DNA of 64,000 bases from Acetivibrio clariflavus DSM 19732 (lineage in GTDB: Bacteria > Bacillota > Clostridia > Acetivibrionales > Acetivibrionaceae): NCBI RefSeq assembly GCF_000237085.1, contig NC_016627.1, positions 4,762,001-4,826,000 of the forward strand, written 5' to 3'. Under the pieces are notes generated by a model. The model was not told the DNA's origin. It worked only from the letters and a program-made list of their open reading frames with translations, and searched no databases. Made by a program: the position numbers and the translations under genes. Shown here in pieces: positions 29,517 to 38,275 of this stretch (the first letter of the stretch is position 1; every line of letters begins with the position of its first letter).

Positions 29517-29720
29517 ATGAGTAAACTTAAGACGAAAATTAGGGAATACAGATTGTTGCATAATATTAAACAAAGTGAACTGGCAGAATTGGTAAATGTC
29601 AGACGCGAGACAATTGTTCATCTTGAAAACGGAAAATATAATCCTTCCTTAAAATTGGCAATGGATATAGCAAAAGTTTTTAATGTTACAGTGGAAGAAT
29701 TATTTGAGTTTGAAGACTAA
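29517..29720 (+). CDS. XRE/Cro-type helix-turn-helix regulator
   Basis: 67 residues, a single HTH_3 domain: [21 protein letters not shown] with the recognition helix [20 protein letters not shown], then the conserved [15 protein letters not shown] end. This short YozG/YvaO-like type usually regulates its own two-gene operon. Starts directly after the stop of the membrane protein gene; a terminator follows. Confidence 0.92.
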   Translation: MSKLKTKIREYRLLHNIKQSELAELVNVRRETIVHLENGKYNPSLKLAMDIAKVFNVTVEELFEFED

Positions 29721-29741
29721 TTTTGACATACTAAAAAATAT

Positions 29742-29785
29742 ATTCGGCAATTGCCTCAGTATATACTAGGCTTGCCGAATTTTTA
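29742..29785 (+). terminator. Terminator after the XRE gene
   Basis: Stem ATTCGGCAA / TTGCCGAAT with a ~21-nt loop followed by a T run. Confidence 0.75.
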
Positions 29786-29883
29786 ATACACTACCGCTTC
29801 CAAGATAATAGAATTTATAATCCTACTTAGTAACTTTATAAAAATTTGAAATAAATTATAGCCTTTCTTGATATTAAACCATT

Positions 29884-31848
29884 CTAAATTACATCTTTAA
29901 ACATTCTGATCAAATTAATACTATTATCGCTGTTACTCTTTTTAACCTTTTGAATAGTCTTGTTAATATAGTCGCAAAGTTTTTTTTCAAAAATCTCCTG
30001 AGTAGTTTCTTTGTTTTCAATCATGGCAAGTCCCTTTTCCCAGCTTGCAGTAAGGGATGGGCTTAAAAGTTCCTTAGCCGTCCTTCTCACCAATTCTACT
30101 ATTGCTTCTCCTTTTAAAGTAGGAGTCACAACCTGTGTTTTAGAGTCTATATTTATATACCCAATATCTTTGAGCTTCTTAATAATACCTGCCCTTGTTG
30201 CAGAAGTACCAATACCGCAAGTCTTTATCTGTTCCCGAAGCTCTTCATCTTCAATAAACTTTCCCGCCTTTTCCATAGTTATTATAAGGGATCCTGCAGT
30301 ATATCTGGGTGGCGGCTTTGTTTCTTTTTCCTCCAGTTCAAAGTTCTTTGTCTCACACCCTTCATTTTTGGAAAGCAAATGTATAGGCACTTCCGTCAAA
30401 TCCTCTTCATCTTTTGACTTGCTTACTTCGTAAACTTCCTTCCATCCGGCTTCTTTTAATGTTCTGGAACTTGTAACAAATACCTCTCCATCAATTTCCG
30501 TCTCAACTTTAACGGTATTATATACAGCTGGAGGATAAAATATAGCCAAAAACCTTTTTACAATCAGATTATATATTTTTCTCTCATTTTCACTCAATCT
30601 GTTCAAGTCTGCAGTAACATAGGTAGGTATCAATGCATAGTGATCTGTCACCTTAGAATCGTCAACATATCTTTTTGTAGACTTTGTAATCTTTAATTCG
30701 CCAAAATCCTTTATCCTTGAAACAAAACCTTTATATTCAGGATTCATGTATAGCCCATTCAATACTTTCGGCAGCTCTCCTACAACATCCGTTGACAATA
30801 CTCTGCAGTCAGTTCTCGGATAAGTTATCAATTTTTTCTCATATAAACTTTGTGCAGTCTCCAAAGTCTTGTCCACAGGAAGTTTGAATTTTTTATTTGC
30901 CTCCGACTGAAGCTCAGCAAGATTAAAAAGCAAAGGCGGTTGTTCATTCTTACTTTTTATCTCTACCTTTTTTACTTTGCCCTCTTTGCCTTTCAGCTTC
31001 TCAATTACCTCTTCCGCTTCCTGTTTACTTATATACCTTTCTTCATCTTGGGCATCATCAGCGAATTTGATTATTTTACTTTTCTCCGGTACCCACTTAC
31101 CTTTATATTCAATTTTATTATCCATAGATATAAAATTGGCAGTAATTCCATAATGGGTTTTGGGTACAAAGTTTCTGATCTCTTTTTCCCTATCTGTTAC
31201 AAGCCCCAATACACAGGTCATAACCCTACCTATGGCAATAACCGATGACCTGCTTTCTTTCAGCAGGGCTGATAAATGTCTTCCATAAAGGCATGTATAT
31301 ATCCTACTGAAATTCATACCGAACAGCCAATCTTCTTTAGCCCTGCTATAGGCAGCCTGTGCAAGGGAATCATAATGCGAAATATCCTTTGCATTTTTAA
31401 TGCCTTCTTTTATTGCCTCTTCAGTCTGGGATGATATCCATACCCTTTTAGCCGGCTTGGTAGTCCCACTATGTTCATATACAAGCCTGAAAATATATTC
31501 TCCTTCTCTTCCACTGTCGGTGCAAGCATATATATAATCAATATCCTCTCTGAGCATAAGACTTTTTACCGTTTCAAACTGCTTTTTAATCCCCTCATCG
31601 TCAATTACTACATATTTATATTCTTCAGGAATTATCGGCAAATGTTCAACTTTCCACTCCTTATACGCATCATTATAGGCATCTGGCAATGCCAATGTTA
31701 TAAGATGTCCAAAACACCAGGTAACAACAGAATCCTTCGACTCTGCATAGCCTCTGGTTCTGTCACTTTTTGAAATATTTACACCCAATACTGCAGCAAA
31801 ACTTGCCGCAACTGAAGGTTTTTCCGTTATATATAAGTTTTTACCCAA
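29884..31848 (-). CDS. topB: DNA topoisomerase III
   Basis: 654 residues. Type IA topoisomerase that passes single strands and separates replication or recombination intermediates. The Toprim domain starts LYITEKPSVAASFAAVLG with the acidic CTDSGREGEYIFR; the active-site Tyr is in KKLITYPRTDCRVLS; GIGTSATRAGIIKKL is the usual type IA DNA-binding block. The C-terminus ends soon after (VKKSNSDNS...), with no zinc fingers. TTG start after AGAGGTAG. Single gene. Confidence 0.94.
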   Translation of the reverse strand: MGKNLYITEKPSVAASFAAVLGVNISKSDRTRGYAESKDSVVTWCFGHLITLALPDAYNDAYKEWKVEHLPIIPEEYKYVVIDDEGIKKQFETVKSLMLREDIDYIYACTDSGREGEYIFRLVYEHSGTTKPAKRVWISSQTEEAIKEGIKNAKDISHYDSLAQAAYSRAKEDWLFGMNFSRIYTCLYGRHLSALLKESRSSVIAIGRVMTCVLGLVTDREKEIRNFVPKTHYGITANFISMDNKIEYKGKWVPEKSKIIKFADDAQDEERYISKQEAEEVIEKLKGKEGKVKKVEIKSKNEQPPLLFNLAELQSEANKKFKLPVDKTLETAQSLYEKKLITYPRTDCRVLSTDVVGELPKVLNGLYMNPEYKGFVSRIKDFGELKITKSTKRYVDDSKVTDHYALIPTYVTADLNRLSENERKIYNLIVKRFLAIFYPPAVYNTVKVETEIDGEVFVTSSRTLKEAGWKEVYEVSKSKDEEDLTEVPIHLLSKNEGCETKNFELEEKETKPPPRYTAGSLIITMEKAGKFIEDEELREQIKTCGIGTSATRAGIIKKLKDIGYINIDSKTQVVTPTLKGEAIVELVRRTAKELLSPSLTASWEKGLAMIENKETTQEIFEKKLCDYINKTIQKVKKSNSDNSINLIRMFKDVI

Positions 31849-31927
31849 GATATCTACCTCTTAGCTTATCTGTTAGTATATTCTCTGAATCATTGTATCG
31901 TATTCCCTACTAATCTTCAATAGACCG

Positions 31928-31953
31928 AAAAAAGGATGTATCTTTCAACATCC
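31928..31953 (-). terminator. Terminator after yabG
   Basis: Minus strand: GGATGT / ACATCC stem followed by six T. A second, stronger 12-bp hairpin (AATAGGTGGAGT and complement, 31984-32014) lies between it and the yabG stop but lacks a T run. Confidence 0.65.
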
Positions 31954-32033
31954 CTTTATATATACACTTATTACGGTCGGCATAATAGGTGGAGTCCTAT
32001 GAACTCCACCTATTAGTAATAATTTCATAATAA

Positions 32034-32852
32034 TCATAATCGCTTCAAATGTCCCTTTGTTCTGATTCCGCCTATGCCTTTCTCCCCTGAAATTGTCAAT
32101 TTGGCAACCTCTTGGGGTGATACATATCTATTTTCATCGGTAAGGGCAACTTTTTCGCACACAATCGCAGGATCCAAAGCATTTATATTTATCCTTCCGG
32201 GTGAACTGGCAAAATTGGCTCCCGCGGCCATAATTGCCTCAAAATATGATTGACATGCCCCAGCAAATATGCATAACTTGTCAAAATTGCTCTCATATTC
32301 CCTTGCCAGCTTCACAGCCTGAATAAAATATTTTGAATTTCTATAGTTTTCAATAGATTTAAGATTGCCGCTTTTCTTCTTAATGCCGTCATGCCCGGTT
32401 AAAATCAATATATCGGGTTTGTAGTCTTTCAAAGCACGTACTACCAAATTTGGCTGTTCCCTTTCCTCTGCCACTATCCCAACTACATTTATACCGGCTT
32501 CTTTATAGTTATTTTTACACATGTTTAAAAACTTTTCGCTCGAATCCAGTTGAAGTATTTTTCCTGGCCTTTGTCTTAATCTGTTCAGCCAAAACAATCT
32601 GTTTGCATACCCGTGCCTGTAAATATTTCTTTTTACATTCAGTATAGCTCGCTGTATATTCATCTGGACATTTTTGTAATCTTGCTTTATTAAATCCTCA
32701 GGGCTTGAATCTGCTTCTATTCTATAGAATAATCCCCTTAAAACGTATACAGGTTTTGCACCATTTTTGTTAACAATATCAACAACAGTGAAATAAATAT
32801 CTTGACCATAGGATTTACGGGCTACAATATCCCCAATTTTTATATCGTTCAT
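32034..32852 (-). CDS. yabG: Sporulation-specific protease YabG
   Basis: 272 residues from the ATG at 32852, taken because AGGAGGACC precedes it and family members begin with IKIGDIVARKSYGQDI. The conserved blocks are LRGLFYRIEADSP-like, PGKILQLDSSEKFL, KPDILILTGHDGIK and CIFAGACQSYFEAIMAAGANFASSPGRINI, with the catalytic-type Cys in AGACQS. YabG processes spore-coat proteins late in sporulation (B. subtilis) and SleB/cortex-related precursors in clostridia. Ordinary length for the family (~290). Confidence 0.95.
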   Translation of the reverse strand: MNDIKIGDIVARKSYGQDIYFTVVDIVNKNGAKPVYVLRGLFYRIEADSSPEDLIKQDYKNVQMNIQRAILNVKRNIYRHGYANRLFWLNRLRQRPGKILQLDSSEKFLNMCKNNYKEAGINVVGIVAEEREQPNLVVRALKDYKPDILILTGHDGIKKKSGNLKSIENYRNSKYFIQAVKLAREYESNFDKLCIFAGACQSYFEAIMAAGANFASSPGRININALDPAIVCEKVALTDENRYVSPQEVAKLTISGEKGIGGIRTKGHLKRL

Positions 32853-33014
32853 ATTTGGTCCTCCTGTAAAGAAGTTTACATTACATAATATGCATAACTT
32901 CTTTTTACGGGCTTGGACCACTTATTTATTTTGTCAATCTTCCTTTCAATAGACCTATTTTCTTTGAAACGCATCTTAACACTGTAATATCTAATTAATT
33001 GTTTTTGAAGCAAC

Positions 33015-35372
33015 TTACACTAACCATGATTTCAATTTTCCGATTTTCATTTTAACAACCCGTCTTGTTTCTTCATATTTTTCCATAGCACTTAAAATTG
33101 TCTTTTCATCAGGTTCTAAGCCTCCATATTTATATTTGTTAAAGTTATCAACAAATTCCAATAAATCTAATCCACTGCCTTCAAGCACTCTGGCAGCATA
33201 GACCGACGGTGTTTCATGCTTTTCAATTCCGAGATCAATTTTATTTAATAAATTTGAAATTTTTGAAAATATCATTGAAATTGCTTTACTTTTTTCATTG
33301 TTTAAAACTTTCTTCCTCCAAATATCTCTTCTGATGCGGAAAAACAACCAAATTGACATAAATAAAAGGAAAATTATATAGGGTACAAACAGCATTTTAA
33401 CCCAAAGGGGCATAATAACCACAAAGTTCCAAATCCCCACTGCTAAACTCTCTATCTTTTTAAACAGCGTTTCAAAAAATGCATAAAATCCGCTGTTCGA
33501 TCCATCTCTTCCCACTGTAGGTTCAAAGACCATCCACCCGTATCCTGAAATATACACTTCAGGGAAAGCATGAGCATCTTTTTCCCTTATAAGGTATTTA
33601 TCCCTTTCCGGATCCCACTCATTAGCAACAAAACCTTCAACATATCGTGCAGGTAACCCTGCCGCTCTTGCAAGGATTACCATTGCCGATGCGAAGTGAA
33701 CACATATACCTCTTTTGCTTTCAAATATAAAGTAGTCATTGTATTCTTTACCTTTTGGCATTTTAGGAGGTGTCAAATTATACTTAAATCCGGATGTATG
33801 AAAGAAATTAGCTATAGCCTCAGCTTTATCGTAATCACTGTTAAGACCTTCTGTTATACTATTTGCAAGATCATAAATTCTTTGAGATATATTATCCGGA
33901 AGTTCTGTATAATTTTTATACGCACTATTCATCTCCTCTATGGCTTCTTCTATTATTTCTTTCGTTTTGGAATCTATAACTAATAAACCATCAGATAATT
34001 CTTCATCCCTTTCTCCAACTTTATATTTATTTAAATCAAAAATTTCAGAAACAAATTCTTTATTTAAATGCCTTATCATATTATATCCAAAAGACGAGTG
34101 AGACAAATTCTGGCTATAATAATCAATAACATAATATTCATATAAATAAGGTCTTTGTCCATTTTCTATGTAGCATTCAGAACGGTCATTAATATATACA
34201 GCTAAATTAGGTTTATTGGGCAAACGGATTTCAACCGTTCCCGGTGGATTTAGCAGTGTCTCCATTGGTACTTCATTTGTATATATAGAGGCTTGCCTCA
34301 TTATAAAGGACTCAACAGTGCTTTCAGAATTTTTATTGATTTTTGAATATTCCAATGGAAGAAGGCCGTTTTTCTCCATACGCTGAACCAATTCCTGCAG
34401 TACTGAGAACTTATAGTAGCTGTTTTTTATATCCCGAATATCCTTTTTTTCACTAAGTTTCTCATTTCCTTTTATCCATCGGTTGTCTATATATTTATTC
34501 CAGCTCTGAACTTTAAAATAGAGAGGTTCAATAGCTTCCACTTCAAAAAGCACCCTGTCACCCAAAGGAGGGGTAACTGAATTAAGAACACTTTGATTCT
34601 TTATTCCCATTGTATTAAATATACTGGGCAAGTTTGTATTGTTGATATTCTGTCCGTTTGCCTGTGTAAGATTTTGTACTGTCTCGTTTATTGCCTGATT
34701 GATATAGGCAATTTTAGGTATTATTTCAGGTTTTGGAGTAACCAAACTCAATGATAAAATCAATCCGATAAAAACAGAAGCAGAAAGTATGTACCAAGGA
34801 TTGTTTATATGAAATCCTTTGTTTAGCATGCTATTATCCCTTACTGTATGCTCTATATATAACCAGAAAAATAAAATTCCAAAAAGTATAAAGGGCAATG
34901 TAATATCACTGTCAGTTTTAGCTGACTGAAGCATAAAAGGTATCGCACCAATGAGCAAAAGAACCGGTATTCTGTAATGTATATTAGTAAAATAGTAAAC
35001 TGTTGAAGAAAAACCGTAAGATGCTATAAATATGGTAGCAAACCAAAAGGCCGGCACAACTTGAACATTTTCGGGATTTGATACAATAAGCCATATAAAA
35101 TAAGCCAGAACTGACTTCCCCGAAAAAAGAATCATAACTCGAACACCAATAAAATACACTACCGAACCAAGTACAAAAAGTATTCCTCCGGATACACCTT
35201 GCTTTTTTAAAAAAATATAGCATATATAAAGAACAGTATTAACAACTGCAATAATAACTAATATATCTATTACAGGTCTTCCGAAAAAGGAAGTCATTGC
35301 CCAATAAGTCAGCATAATAGAGAACAGGAGAGAAAGTCTTTGATCGTTTAATTCTGTCAAGAGTTTTTTCAT
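33015..35372 (-). CDS. Membrane transglutaminase-like protein (TgpA/DUF3488 type)
   Basis: 785 residues. About six to eight membrane helices in the first ~220 residues, a large outer region, a transglutaminase core (~505-625) and a last helix (~640-665) with a cytoplasmic C-terminal DUF4129-like tail. The catalytic Cys is in RGICVHFASAMVILAR, the His in DAHAFPEVY and the acidic residue in MVFEPT. Third gene of a MoxR - DUF58 - transglutaminase operon found in many bacteria, thought to build or modify envelope structures; the substrate is unknown. Confidence 0.92.
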   Translation of the reverse strand: MKKLLTELNDQRLSLLFSIMLTYWAMTSFFGRPVIDILVIIAVVNTVLYICYIFLKKQGVSGGILFVLGSVVYFIGVRVMILFSGKSVLAYFIWLIVSNPENVQVVPAFWFATIFIASYGFSSTVYYFTNIHYRIPVLLLIGAIPFMLQSAKTDSDITLPFILFGILFFWLYIEHTVRDNSMLNKGFHINNPWYILSASVFIGLILSLSLVTPKPEIIPKIAYINQAINETVQNLTQANGQNINNTNLPSIFNTMGIKNQSVLNSVTPPLGDRVLFEVEAIEPLYFKVQSWNKYIDNRWIKGNEKLSEKKDIRDIKNSYYKFSVLQELVQRMEKNGLLPLEYSKINKNSESTVESFIMRQASIYTNEVPMETLLNPPGTVEIRLPNKPNLAVYINDRSECYIENGQRPYLYEYYVIDYYSQNLSHSSFGYNMIRHLNKEFVSEIFDLNKYKVGERDEELSDGLLVIDSKTKEIIEEAIEEMNSAYKNYTELPDNISQRIYDLANSITEGLNSDYDKAEAIANFFHTSGFKYNLTPPKMPKGKEYNDYFIFESKRGICVHFASAMVILARAAGLPARYVEGFVANEWDPERDKYLIREKDAHAFPEVYISGYGWMVFEPTVGRDGSNSGFYAFFETLFKKIESLAVGIWNFVVIMPLWVKMLFVPYIIFLLFMSIWLFFRIRRDIWRKKVLNNEKSKAISMIFSKISNLLNKIDLGIEKHETPSVYAARVLEGSGLDLLEFVDNFNKYKYGGLEPDEKTILSAMEKYEETRRVVKMKIGKLKSWLV

Positions 35373-35407
35373 ATAATTTCACCCCCAACACAATGACATT
35401 TAAACTA

Positions 35408-36736
35408 TTATAAAAAAGCTTCACTTATATCCTCATCAACTCCCAATACCCAGTAATTGCCTTGTTGATTAATGAAGCTTCCTTCTGCATTATGGCCACG
35501 GATATTAGAATGATAGTTATCTACCAAGACTGTATCCACTACTATACCGTACTCTGCAAAATTTTCGACAGCTTTATATAGAGCATTATCATAATTCCCA
35601 GTAAAAACCATTGATTCAGTGCCTTTTAGGTATCGATTTTTTTCTTCATTTCCAACAACTTCGTTTAACGGCAAACGCTTCGAAAAATCTGAAACAGGTA
35701 GCTTTTCAAATTTATAAGATGCAAGTCTGTACTGAATTTCGTTAATGGTCTTACCATCATTTATCTCATACTTATTCCACTTGCCTCCCTCAAATAACCA
35801 TAGCTCAACTTCTCTCCCGATTTTAACCGATGTATGTGCTACTGCAAGAAGAGTTTCTAAAATTTTCTCTTCTAATTTTAATCTGTCCTCATCCTTATTG
35901 TCACTATTTTTTACAGTGTGTATCGGAGGCACCCCTAATAGCAGATGATAAATCACATTAACAGTTTGCTTTTTTTGCTCTGTCTTTATATATGGGTCTA
36001 AAATAAGCCTCTTCTTTGATATTCCTCTACCCTCATCCTTCCTAACCATAAGTGTTTCGCTTCTGGCGGAAAGTTTCCAGTGTATTTTATGAAGCGGATC
36101 ACCCGGCATATACTCTCTGAACTCATAACCTGGTTCCCCATTCCAGTTAAGTAAATTCATAGACGGTGAACTCAAATCTTCTTGCCTGATTGATGCTTCC
36201 GATCCTAATAATATTTTACTGGTTGGCTTTAAATTTACTAACCTTGGCAAAACCGTTACTTCCACAGCAAATCTATCTTCATTGCTATTTTTTAATATTG
36301 ACAACTTAAAAAGATTTATATAGTCCTTAAGGCACACATCGCTTATACCAATTTTCGATACTCCTCTGCTTATAGCTGTATATTCCACACTTATAACCTT
36401 CTTTTCAAAAGGCCCTAAAGAAATGATTTTATTATATGTCTCAGATATTTTAAAGTTAACCGCTTCACAAAACTCCAGACTTATAAAAGGGAATGGCATG
36501 AAGGATTTATTTTCCAACCGGACATTAACCCTTACTACCCCGCCTTTTTCAACTTCATAGAATGGTATATCAACATAAACCAAAACTTTTTTTCTGAATG
36601 GAATAACTAAAAGACCTGAAACAATAGGTGAAAAGAGAAGCATATATGTCATAACCATACTTGTTTCTCCACCTAAAATATAAGAATATAAATACATAAA
36701 AACTACCATTGTGAAAAACAAAATCCAACTTATCAT
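35408..36736 (-). CDS. DUF58 domain protein
   Basis: 442 residues. Two membrane helices at the start, then a soluble beta-rich region and the DUF58 core, signature YMPGDPLHKIHWKLSARSETLMVRK (about residues 210-233). DUF58 proteins have a VWA-like fold and work with MoxR ATPases. Here it lies between moxR and the transglutaminase gene on the same strand (35 bp before the latter). Confidence 0.92.
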   Translation of the reverse strand: MISWILFFTMVVFMYLYSYILGGETSMVMTYMLLFSPIVSGLLVIPFRKKVLVYVDIPFYEVEKGGVVRVNVRLENKSFMPFPFISLEFCEAVNFKISETYNKIISLGPFEKKVISVEYTAISRGVSKIGISDVCLKDYINLFKLSILKNSNEDRFAVEVTVLPRLVNLKPTSKILLGSEASIRQEDLSSPSMNLLNWNGEPGYEFREYMPGDPLHKIHWKLSARSETLMVRKDEGRGISKKRLILDPYIKTEQKKQTVNVIYHLLLGVPPIHTVKNSDNKDEDRLKLEEKILETLLAVAHTSVKIGREVELWLFEGGKWNKYEINDGKTINEIQYRLASYKFEKLPVSDFSKRLPLNEVVGNEEKNRYLKGTESMVFTGNYDNALYKAVENFAEYGIVVDTVLVDNYHSNIRGHNAEGSFINQQGNYWVLGVDEDISEAFL

Positions 36737-36943
36737 ACAGCTTTCCCTTTACGCATTTGTCATATTAAAGCTATTCTTAATAAACCTATATATTTTGGTA
36801 GTTCAAACTAATGAACAAATTTATATAATATCACTATAAAGCTTTTATTACATAATCTATATTCATTTCCTCAAAAATGAAAGATTGATTTTTTAAACAC
36901 TTTTCTGCTATAATCCTCTAACTCAATCACAGTAAACTATCAA

Positions 36944-37873
36944 TCAAAAGGTTGGCACTTTAACTTTCATAATTGCTTCATTTACAACATTCTCTGCCGT
37001 AATGCTTTTCATTTTAGCACCTGAATTCATGATAATTCTGTGGGCCAAAACCGGGACTGCCATTGCTTGGATATCGTCAGGAATTACATATTCTCTTCCC
37101 CTGATAAAAGCCCAAGCCTTTGATGCTCTGTATAAATTCAAACTTGCTCTCGGACTGCCACCTAAGACTACATGCTGACTATTTCTTGTAGCTTCAACAA
37201 TATTTACAATATATTCCTTTATACAATCTTCCACTTTAACTTCCTTTACTTGATTTTGAAGTTCTAAAAGTTCATCAGTATTTGTAACAGGTTTCAGCTT
37301 ATTTAATGGATTTTCACTGCCAAACCTGTCCAAAATCAATTTTTCTTCATTCTTTCCAGGGTATCCTATGGACAGTTTTAAAAAGAATCTATCCATTTGA
37401 GCTTCTGGCAATGGATAGGTTCCAAAACTTTCAACTGGATTCTGTGTTGCAAGTACCATAAACGGCTTAGGTAACTGATAAGTTTTTCCATCCACCGTAA
37501 CCTGGTTTTCTTCCATTATCTCGAGAAGACTGGATTGGGTTTTCGGAGAAGTCCTGTTTATTTCATCGGCTAAAAGGAAGTTACACATAGCAGCTCCTTT
37601 TCTATATTCAAATTCACGGGTAGCAGGATTAAACATAGAAAACCCCATTATATCTGACGGCATCAAGTCCGGTGTAAACTGAACCCTGTTAAATATGCCA
37701 TTGACCGAACGAGCAAGCGTAGCAACAATTTGTGTTTTGCCCACTCCGGGCACATCTTCAATAAGCACATGCCCATCACTAAGTAGAGCTACCAGAATAA
37801 GTTCTATAACAGATCTCTTTCCCACAATGACTTTTTCTACATTTTCAATAAGAACCTCAATTACATTATTCAT
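36944..37873 (-). CDS. MoxR family AAA+ ATPase
   Basis: 309 residues. Walker A is EDVPGVGKTQIV, Walker B LLADEINRTSPKTQSSLLEIMEE, sensor 1 VLATQNPVESFGTYPLPEAQMDRF; the lid domain follows with GGSPRASLNLYRASKA. MoxR ATPases act as chaperones for VWA/DUF58 proteins. First gene of the operon with the DUF58 and transglutaminase genes; 207 bp separate it from the DUF58 gene, where I see no terminator. Confidence 0.95.
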   Translation of the reverse strand: MNNVIEVLIENVEKVIVGKRSVIELILVALLSDGHVLIEDVPGVGKTQIVATLARSVNGIFNRVQFTPDLMPSDIMGFSMFNPATREFEYRKGAAMCNFLLADEINRTSPKTQSSLLEIMEENQVTVDGKTYQLPKPFMVLATQNPVESFGTYPLPEAQMDRFFLKLSIGYPGKNEEKLILDRFGSENPLNKLKPVTNTDELLELQNQVKEVKVEDCIKEYIVNIVEATRNSQHVVLGGSPRASLNLYRASKAWAFIRGREYVIPDDIQAMAVPVLAHRIIMNSGAKMKSITAENVVNEAIMKVKVPTF

Positions 37874-38275
37874 ATGTACACCCCAGAAAAATGTTTTAAT
37901 TTATAATTTCTAAAAATAAAAATCAAAACTCTTCTAAAAGAAATAAACTAACTTTTCAAAACTTTACATCATGAAAAAGATATTGAAATGCAAATTTAAA
38001 ACTTAAAAGGTAAATATTCCATACAATAATAAAAAAACAAAGGTATTTGAAATTTCTTAAAATAACGATTATAAAAATATTATATTATAGAAAGGCACTG
38101 CTTTACAAGAATTCTTCCTATTATTTTACCTGACTCTTTTTAAAACTACAAAAGCAAAACCTTATGGACTCTTTAACGTCCATAAGGTTTTCAAATGTTC
38201 CAGCTAAGAAAGACGGGGGAAGTTCATAAATCTTCCCCCGCAATAAGTTTAATGTTTTTTTGGATTTAATCTATA
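37874..38275. other. Intergenic region between moxR and the scaffoldin gene
   Basis: 402 bp. The half next to moxR is AT-rich without features beyond a possible promoter. The half next to the scaffoldin holds two hairpins listed as terminators. No coding frame. Confidence 0.5.
38160..38240 (-). terminator. Two hairpins ending the scaffoldin transcript
   Basis: The nearer one, CGGGGGAAG / CTTCCCCCG (38214-38240), is GC-rich; the further one, CCTTATGGAC / GTCCATAAGG (38160-38187), has TTTTG on the minus strand. Together they form a double stop below the scaffoldin gene. Confidence 0.75.
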
